Positions 6,080-10,713 of a DNA stretch of 10,713 nucleotides are shown in pieces; the first letter of the stretch is position 1, and each line of letters begins with the position of its first letter. Source of the stretch: JBCCRH01 sp039208045 (lineage in GTDB: Bacteria; Bacteroidota; Bacteroidia; Chitinophagales; Saprospiraceae). A program made the translations under genes and the position numbers. The notes beneath the pieces were generated by a model. That model did not search any database. It was given only the letters and a program-made list of their open reading frames with translations, and was not told the DNA's origin. The stretch spans positions 1 through 10,713 of the forward strand of contig JBCCRH010000195.1 in the NCBI GenBank assembly GCA_039208045.1, read 5' to 3'.

Positions 6080-6946
6080 ATGCTGAAGAATTATTTGTCA
6101 CTTATTAAGTTTAGCCATACCATTTTTGCATTGCCTTTTGCCTTGCTGGGTTTTTTCCTTGCCAATTTACAATTAGGAGCAGGGTTTAGCTGGCGCTTGT
6201 TTTTGTTGGTATTGCTGTGTATGGTGTTTGCGCGTTCGGCAGCAATGGCGTTCAATCGGTATTTAGATCGCGATATTGATGGAAAAAATCCGCGGACACA
6301 ACAGCGAGAGATTCCAGCGGGAGTGATTTCACCAAAAGCAGCCTTGGCTTTTGTAGTGCTTAATTGCCTGCTCTTCATGTTGACTACCTACTTTATCAAT
6401 TGGTTGTGTTTTGTGTTGTCGCCTATTGCTTTGTTGGTGGTCTTGGGGTATAGTTATACCAAGCGGTTTACCTACCTCTGTCACTTTGTGCTGGGCTTAG
6501 GGTTGGCGCTAGCACCAATCGGAGCCTACTTGGCGGCGGGGGGGCAGTTCGATTTGATTCCATTGCTCTATTCGGGAGCAGTGCTCTTGTGGGTATCAGG
6601 CTTTGATATTATCTATGCCTTGCAGGATGAAGAATTTGATAAGTCCTTACAATTGAATTCGGTACCTGTACGCTTAGGGAAGAAAAGAGCCTTGCAGCTT
6701 TCCAATATATTGCATGTATTCTGTGGCAGTTTGATGGTCTTGGCTGCGTACTTGTTGGGTAGTCAGTTTATAGAATTTAGCTGGATACTTTGGGTAGCTA
6801 CGGGGCTGTTCATCGCTTTACTGATCTACCAGCATACGCTAGTATCCTCCACGGATTTGAGCCGCGTGAACTTGGCTTTTTTTACTACTAATGGCTTAGC
6901 CAGTGTAATCTTTGGCGTACTAGTAATTTTAGATATTTACCTTTAG
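6080..6946 (+). CDS. mqnP: UbiA-family prenyltransferase, MqnP-like
   Basis: A 288-residue integral membrane enzyme that transfers a polyprenyl chain from its diphosphate to an aromatic acceptor. Both Mg-diphosphate motifs are intact: N59..D63..D67 in NRYLDRDIDGKNPRT, and D176 with D183..D187 in GFDIIYALQDEEFD. The wording of the second motif and the SVPVRLGKKRAL that follows match the subgroup often annotated as putative 4-hydroxybenzoate polyprenyltransferase, which includes MqnP of the futalosine menaquinone route, more than E. coli UbiA. Eight or nine hydrophobic helices are visible. I chose ATG 6080 because MLKNYLSLIKFSHTIFALPF is the usual N-terminus; the frame extends upstream to a TTG at 5993, but that lies inside the terminator hairpin. 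No other quinone gene is in the window. The stop overlaps that of the convergent OmpA gene. Confidence 0.88.
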   Translation: MLKNYLSLIKFSHTIFALPFALLGFFLANLQLGAGFSWRLFLLVLLCMVFARSAAMAFNRYLDRDIDGKNPRTQQREIPAGVISPKAALAFVVLNCLLFMLTTYFINWLCFVLSPIALLVVLGYSYTKRFTYLCHFVLGLGLALAPIGAYLAAGGQFDLIPLLYSGAVLLWVSGFDIIYALQDEEFDKSLQLNSVPVRLGKKRALQLSNILHVFCGSLMVLAAYLLGSQFIEFSWILWVATGLFIALLIYQHTLVSSTDLSRVNLAFFTTNGLASVIFGVLVILDIYL

Positions 6947-9207
6947 TTCATCCTCCCCACGACTCTAAATTCCGTACGGCGGTTTTGCTGGTGCAAGTTT
7001 TCGGCGCAAGAAACCCCATCGGCACATCCGTTGACTAATTTATTTTCCCCATAGCCTTTAGCAATTAATCGACTTTTAGAAACGCCTTGTGCTACCAACC
7101 AGTCCACCACTTTCTCTGCCCGCCTTTGCGATAAGTTCTGGTTGAAGCCCGACTTGCCCCGCGAATCAGTATGCGAGCTAATTTCTAAAATCAACTCTGG
7201 ATTGTCCTGCAATAAATCATAGAGTTTCATCAATTCAGCCACTGCATCTTCGCGAATAGAGGTACGACCAAAATCGTAGTAGATATTCAACTTATAAGAG
7301 ATATAATCGTCAGCATCTTCTTTCTGGCGGCTCACTTTGAAGTTATTGGCATCCGCTCGCTCGTAATTAGGCATTGGTATTTCGGAGGTAGTGATGGCTT
7401 CTGTTCTTATAAAAGGCTGTAGGCCCACATTGCTGCTAAATACATTAGGGCTGTCGCCAATAAGGCAAATTTCCTCTTGCAAGGTACGCGCGAAGTAGTT
7501 CCCTTTTTCAGCCCTCAATTTATAGCAGCATCCTTCTTCTAATGGAAATTGAAATTGCCCTGACGCATCGGTGACCAGCGGCGTTCCCGCAGGGCAATTA
7601 GTACTCACCAGCTTGACTACGGCACCCGAGAGTGGTACTCCTGTAATCTGGTCAAAAACAATCCCATTCAGCTGCAGCCGCACCTCTTTTTTGAGCATAA
7701 AATCAACAAAAAGGGTATCCCCAGGGCGCGCATCTTGAGCGCAAACCTCCAAGTTATTGACTTCATAGCCATCTAAGTTGGCTTCCAAATTGCAGCATTC
7801 ATCTAGCCGCATATTGAATTTTAGCTGCCCATTAGCATCTGTGGTACGGATAGTATTGAAACAATCGTTGGTAACTTTAGCGCCAGCTAAGGTAGCTCCA
7901 TCAGCGCTGTCTTGCAGGCGCAATTGTAAGTATACATCATTGCGCACAAAGCTGTAGATGTCGTCTTTGCCATTGCCCCCTGCTCGGTTGGAGGTGAAAA
8001 AGCCAAAGCTGCCCCCATCCTTGATAATAATACCAAAGTCATCCGAAATAGTATTGATAGGGTAGCCTACATTCTCTGGATCGCTCCACTCTCCTAAGCC
8101 ACGATCTTCAGTGCGGTAAATATCTTGCCCCCCGAGGCCAAAATGCCCATCAGAAGAAAAATAGAGTTGACCACTATTTTCATAATAGGGATAGAGTTCA
8201 TCGCCTTCGGTATTAATCTTCGGGCCAAGATTTACTGGTGGCCCCCAACGATTATCTTCATAGTAGGTTACATAAAGGTCTTTTCCCCCAAAACCCCCCG
8301 GCATATCAGAGCTAAAAAATAGGCGTTTACCATCTGCTGCCAAGCTGGGATGTGCGATGGAATAATCGTCGCTATTAAATGGAAGGGGTTCCAGCTCACT
8401 CCACTTTTCAGCATCAATCCGCTTGGCAGACATGATTTCTAAGTTGGCAATACGGTTTTTCTTCTTTTTGCGCCCTACCTTTCTATTACGGGTATAAAAA
8501 ATCTGATTTTGCCCTTTGTTGAAGGTCACGATGGCCTCATTTCCTTTAGAATTGAGTTTGTCAGAAAAAGGCTCCACATCGCCATACACAAAGCGTAGGC
8601 CCTCTTCTCCTTTTGACACATTAGCTGGAATGTAGTAGAGGCTCAGCAGTCGCTGATCGTCTTTCCAATCGTCTAAGTCACCTTGGCGAGTAGAAGCAAA
8701 TACAATTCCATTTTGGTAGAAAGCAGGGCCAATATCATTCTGATCAGAATTAAAAACCGGTAGGCGTACATCCACAATACCATTAATCTTCGTCATCAGT
8801 TCTTCTTGGTAGGCACAAGCATTTTCCAGGTAGGGCCGCCGCTGGTCGTAGGGTTTGTATTTTAAAAATGCCTTGAAGCGCTCTTCTGCCAGGTGGCACT
8901 TTCCGTTGCGCTGTAGCATAAGACCATAGAAAAAATTGTGAATAGGTTCTGCCTGCATTAAGGTGACTGCTTTGGCATACCACAGTTCAGCGTTTTGGTA
9001 GTCATTCGTTTTGCGGTAGGCTTCCGCCAAATGGAAGATGGCCTCAGCATTATCACCTTCGGTTAAAACATCTTTATAAATCGGAATTGCTTTCTGATAT
9101 TGGAGGAGCTCCATAAGTTTATTGGCCTTCTTGAGCTTGGCTTGCGCCTGGAGTGCCAATGGAAATGTTCCCACCAAAAGGCAAAGGACAAGTAGATACT
9201 TTTGCAT
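6943..9207 (-). CDS. PorE-like envelope protein: TPR, PD40 propeller, two regulatory-like domains, OmpA domain
   Basis: A 754-residue exported protein. A signal peptide (about 1-23, ending LQAQA) is followed by TPR-like helices (24-140), five PD40/WD40-like propeller blades (about 155-420, with FFSSDMPGGFGGKDLYV and LYFSSDGHFGLGGQDIY), two carboxypeptidase-regulatory-like beta domains (about 425-505 and 510-585), and an OmpA C-terminal peptidoglycan-binding domain (about 640-750, with D681 in SSHTDSRG, R696 in LSQRRA and NRRTEFRV). This order matches PorE, which links the Bacteroidota type IX secretion machinery to peptidoglycan, but PorE is a lipoprotein with one regulatory domain. Here no lipobox is seen and the domain is doubled, each copy with a four-cysteine pattern. 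It probably tethers an outer-membrane or secretion complex to the wall. Many paralogues exist, so the exact role is uncertain. It is transcribed alone. Confidence 0.9.
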   Translation of the reverse strand: MQKYLLVLCLLVGTFPLALQAQAKLKKANKLMELLQYQKAIPIYKDVLTEGDNAEAIFHLAEAYRKTNDYQNAELWYAKAVTLMQAEPIHNFFYGLMLQRNGKCHLAEERFKAFLKYKPYDQRRPYLENACAYQEELMTKINGIVDVRLPVFNSDQNDIGPAFYQNGIVFASTRQGDLDDWKDDQRLLSLYYIPANVSKGEEGLRFVYGDVEPFSDKLNSKGNEAIVTFNKGQNQIFYTRNRKVGRKKKKNRIANLEIMSAKRIDAEKWSELEPLPFNSDDYSIAHPSLAADGKRLFFSSDMPGGFGGKDLYVTYYEDNRWGPPVNLGPKINTEGDELYPYYENSGQLYFSSDGHFGLGGQDIYRTEDRGLGEWSDPENVGYPINTISDDFGIIIKDGGSFGFFTSNRAGGNGKDDIYSFVRNDVYLQLRLQDSADGATLAGAKVTNDCFNTIRTTDANGQLKFNMRLDECCNLEANLDGYEVNNLEVCAQDARPGDTLFVDFMLKKEVRLQLNGIVFDQITGVPLSGAVVKLVSTNCPAGTPLVTDASGQFQFPLEEGCCYKLRAEKGNYFARTLQEEICLIGDSPNVFSSNVGLQPFIRTEAITTSEIPMPNYERADANNFKVSRQKEDADDYISYKLNIYYDFGRTSIREDAVAELMKLYDLLQDNPELILEISSHTDSRGKSGFNQNLSQRRAEKVVDWLVAQGVSKSRLIAKGYGENKLVNGCADGVSCAENLHQQNRRTEFRVVGRMN

Positions 9208-9301
9208 TGGAATACAGTTATACCTCTGACTATCGCAACATGTATAAGGTTAGCGAGGCGAATTAATAATTTCAAGTCTGGTGGGGTAGGCCTTGTACTT
9301 A

Positions 9302-9315
9302 TTTATACGTATAAA
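9302..9315. promoter_or_regulatory. 14-bp perfect palindrome in the divergent intergenic region
   Basis: TTTATACGTATAAA is centred between 9308 and 9309, in the 194-bp gap between the divergent OmpA (9207) and MOSC (9402) genes, nearly midway. It could be an operator serving either gene. On the minus strand a possible but poor OmpA promoter reads TTG (9275 to 9273), 20 bases, then TAACCTTA (9252 to 9245). Confidence 0.4.
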
Positions 9316-9367
9316 GCAATAAAATGTTACCTCTTTATTATCTACCTCCCAAATTTGGACGTAATTT

Positions 9368-9386
9368 ACAATGATAATCACATTGT
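9368..9386. promoter_or_regulatory. Inverted repeat just upstream of the MOSC gene
   Basis: ACAATG (9368-9373) and CATTGT (9381-9386) are perfect 6-bp arms around seven bases, ending 15 bases before the ATG at 9402. The position suits an operator or promoter-overlapping site for the MOSC gene. No exact TAnnTTTG was found for this gene. Confidence 0.3.
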
Positions 9387-9401
9387 CACCACATATTATA
9401 T

Positions 9402-10214
9402 ATGCGAATCAGTCAAATTATTACCTATCCGATCAAATCTTTAGGTGGTTTTCAGCAAACTACCGCTGTAGTGACACCCCAAGGACTTCAGTTTGACCGA
9501 CGTTGGATGCTAGTCACTCCAGAAGGAAAATTTCTGACCCAGCGTACCTTTCCCCGTATGGCCCTCTTTAAAACTGCCCTAAGTGGAGACTATCTCAAAG
9601 TAACTGCCCCCAATCAGTTGGATAGCTTTATTGAAATTCCCCTAGAAGCACCCAAAGAGCAACCGGCTAAAATGGTGGAAGTCTGGGCCTCTGATGTGAT
9701 GGCGCTGCAAGTGAATCCTGAATTTGACACTTGGTTTAGCCGCCATTTAGGCACAGAGTGCCAACTAGTTTATATGCCCGAAGAAAGCAAGCGGCCCATT
9801 AAGGCTAAGTACAACATTCCAAATGGAGTAGTCAGCTTTGCAGATAGCAATCCCATTTTGATTATTGGAGAAGCCTCCTTAAACGACCTAAATAATCGTC
9901 TTGAAAGTCCCGTTGAGATGAATCGTTTTCGTCCCAATTTGGTGGTAGAAGGCAGTGTGCCCTATGGGGAAGAAGAATGGCAGCAAGTCAGCGTTGGGCC
10001 GGTGCATTTTCGAGTCGCCAAAGCCTGTACGCGTTGCAAAATGATTACTATTAATCAATCCACAGCGGCGGTTGGTCAAGAACCACTCAAAACCTTAGCT
10101 ACCTACAAAGCCAAAAATAATCAAATTGATTTTGGTGTGCTTGTAGCTTGGGCGAATGAAGAGTGGTCCGGCGGAACTCCTATGATTAGCCTGGGTGATG
10201 AAGTAGTCGTTTAA
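9402..10214 (+). CDS. MOSC-domain protein, YcbX/mARC-related
   Basis: A 270-residue protein with an N-terminal MOSC beta-barrel domain (about 1-120; YPIKSLGG and FDRRWMLVTPEGKFLTQR) and a C-terminal MOSC domain (about 135-270; RFRPNLVV, ACTRCKMITIN and GTPMISLGDEVVV). This is the arrangement of YcbX and the eukaryotic mARC proteins, which carry molybdenum cofactor and reduce N-hydroxylated compounds. In that group a conserved cysteine in the PCxRC-like motif binds molybdenum; C209 and C212 are candidates here. No C-terminal 2Fe-2S ferredoxin domain is present, unlike E. coli YcbX, so electrons must come from a separate partner. The ATG start gives the typical MRISQIITYPIKS opening. The substrate is unknown. 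No molybdopterin synthesis gene is nearby. Confidence 0.88.
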   Translation: MRISQIITYPIKSLGGFQQTTAVVTPQGLQFDRRWMLVTPEGKFLTQRTFPRMALFKTALSGDYLKVTAPNQLDSFIEIPLEAPKEQPAKMVEVWASDVMALQVNPEFDTWFSRHLGTECQLVYMPEESKRPIKAKYNIPNGVVSFADSNPILIIGEASLNDLNNRLESPVEMNRFRPNLVVEGSVPYGEEEWQQVSVGPVHFRVAKACTRCKMITINQSTAAVGQEPLKTLATYKAKNNQIDFGVLVAWANEEWSGGTPMISLGDEVVV

Positions 10215-10226
10215 GTGGAAAAATTG

Positions 10227-10234
10227 TACTTTTG
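10227..10234 (+). promoter_or_regulatory. Candidate -7 element for the PTPS-family gene
   Basis: TACTTTTG followed by CCCC matches TAnnTTTG exactly. It lies 13 bases after the MOSC stop and 32 bases before the ATG at 10267, so the pterin gene probably has its own promoter. No -33 element is evident. Confidence 0.45.
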
Positions 10235-10266
10235 CCCCACTAAATCAAAAAGCTATAATTTTCACC

Positions 10267-10683
10267 ATGTTGTACTTAACTCGAAGAGAGCGTTTTAATG
10301 CAGCTCACCGCCTTTGGGTAAAGGATTGGAGCGAAGAGAAAAACCTACAGACATTCGGCAAATGTGCCAATAAAAACTGGCACGGGCACAACTATTGGTT
10401 GTACGTGACTGTAAAGGGAGAACCCGATCCAGTAACTGGGTTCATCATTGATGTAAAGGTATTAGGTGACTTAATGAAAAAGCTGGTAGTCAATAAATTA
10501 GATCATTCTAATTTGAACTTAGATGTAGACTTTATTCCCAGTGCCATGCAGCCTACCACGGAGAATTTAGCTCGATTGATCTGGCAACAATTAGCGGAAG
10601 CGATAAAGGAGCAAGGATGTGCACTGCACCGCGTGCAGCTCTGGGAAACGGAGAACATCTACGCTGAATACTTTGGAGAATAA
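10267..10683 (+). CDS. 6-pyruvoyltetrahydropterin synthase / 6-carboxytetrahydropterin synthase family (COG0720)
   Basis: A 138-residue zinc enzyme acting on 7,8-dihydroneopterin triphosphate. Zinc ligands H14 (FNAAHRL), H39 and H41 (WHGHNY), nucleophile C33, the D79-H80 pair (LDHSNLN), TTEN (97-100) and E127 (WETENIYAEY) are all visible. The cysteine-to-HGH spacing is C-x5-HGH, as in animal PTPS of the tetrahydrobiopterin route, whereas E. coli QueD has C-x3-HGH. The LDHSNLNLDVDF...TTEN wording is also animal-like. Automatic annotation would probably say QueD (queuosine pathway); I think PTPS activity is equally or more likely, but no queC, queE, queF, sepiapterin reductase or phenylalanine hydroxylase gene is in view. 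It ends in tandem TAA codons. An ATG at 10708 may begin another gene, but only two codons are visible. Confidence 0.9.
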   Translation: MLYLTRRERFNAAHRLWVKDWSEEKNLQTFGKCANKNWHGHNYWLYVTVKGEPDPVTGFIIDVKVLGDLMKKLVVNKLDHSNLNLDVDFIPSAMQPTTENLARLIWQQLAEAIKEQGCALHRVQLWETENIYAEYFGE

Positions 10684-10713
10684 TAAACTGTAATAAAAAT
10701 AAGTTTTATGGCC

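Noticed and set aside
10708..10713. Possible start of a further gene (ATG GCC) at the right edge
   Set aside because: Only two codons are in the window, so nothing can be supported.

Overview
The window reads as ordinary chromosomal DNA from a member of the Bacteroidota, most likely an environmental lineage such as the Saprospiria; the class is inference. Evidence: several genes are preceded by the Bacteroidota -7 element TAnnTTTG and none by a clear Shine-Dalgarno site; a large envelope protein has the TPR / five-PD40 / regulatory-domain / OmpA order known from PorE of the type IX secretion system; there is a DUF1573 lipoprotein; and the prenyltransferase is of the MqnP type used in futalosine menaquinone synthesis. 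No rRNA, tRNA, CRISPR array, insertion sequence or phage gene was seen.

Layout. Positions 1-208 hold no gene but contain three abutting inverted repeats (111-192). A small cysteine-free ArsR-family regulator (209-499, minus) is divergent from a three-gene plus-strand operon (600-4898). The operon encodes a cNMP-like/CBS/DUF294 nucleotidyltransferase-like protein, a DEDDh DnaQ-type exonuclease and a PolX/PHP protein. Gaps of 15 and 12 bases suggest co-transcription. The PolX keeps all its PHP metal ligands but has lost two of three polymerase aspartates, so it is probably a nuclease or phosphoesterase that cannot polymerise. Next comes a HipB-like XRE regulator (4968-5258) with two copies of a perfect palindrome framing its promoter and no HipA partner after it. 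A DUF1573 lipoprotein (5410-5946) follows and ends in a strong 15-bp hairpin.

The second half has an MqnP-like UbiA prenyltransferase (6080-6946, plus) that converges on the PorE-like OmpA protein (6943-9207, minus), with stop codons overlapping by four bases. A 194-bp divergent intergenic region with two dyads leads to a MOSC-domain protein related to YcbX/mARC (9402-10214). Last is a 6-pyruvoyltetrahydropterin synthase-family enzyme (10267-10683) whose active-site spacing matches the animal-type enzyme rather than QueD.

The most interesting points are the operon joining a DUF294 protein, an exonuclease and a polymerase-defective PolX; the orphan HipB-like regulator with paired operators; the triple palindrome at the left end; and the tandem four-cysteine domains in the OmpA protein. 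I did not find a clearly new defence or mobile system.
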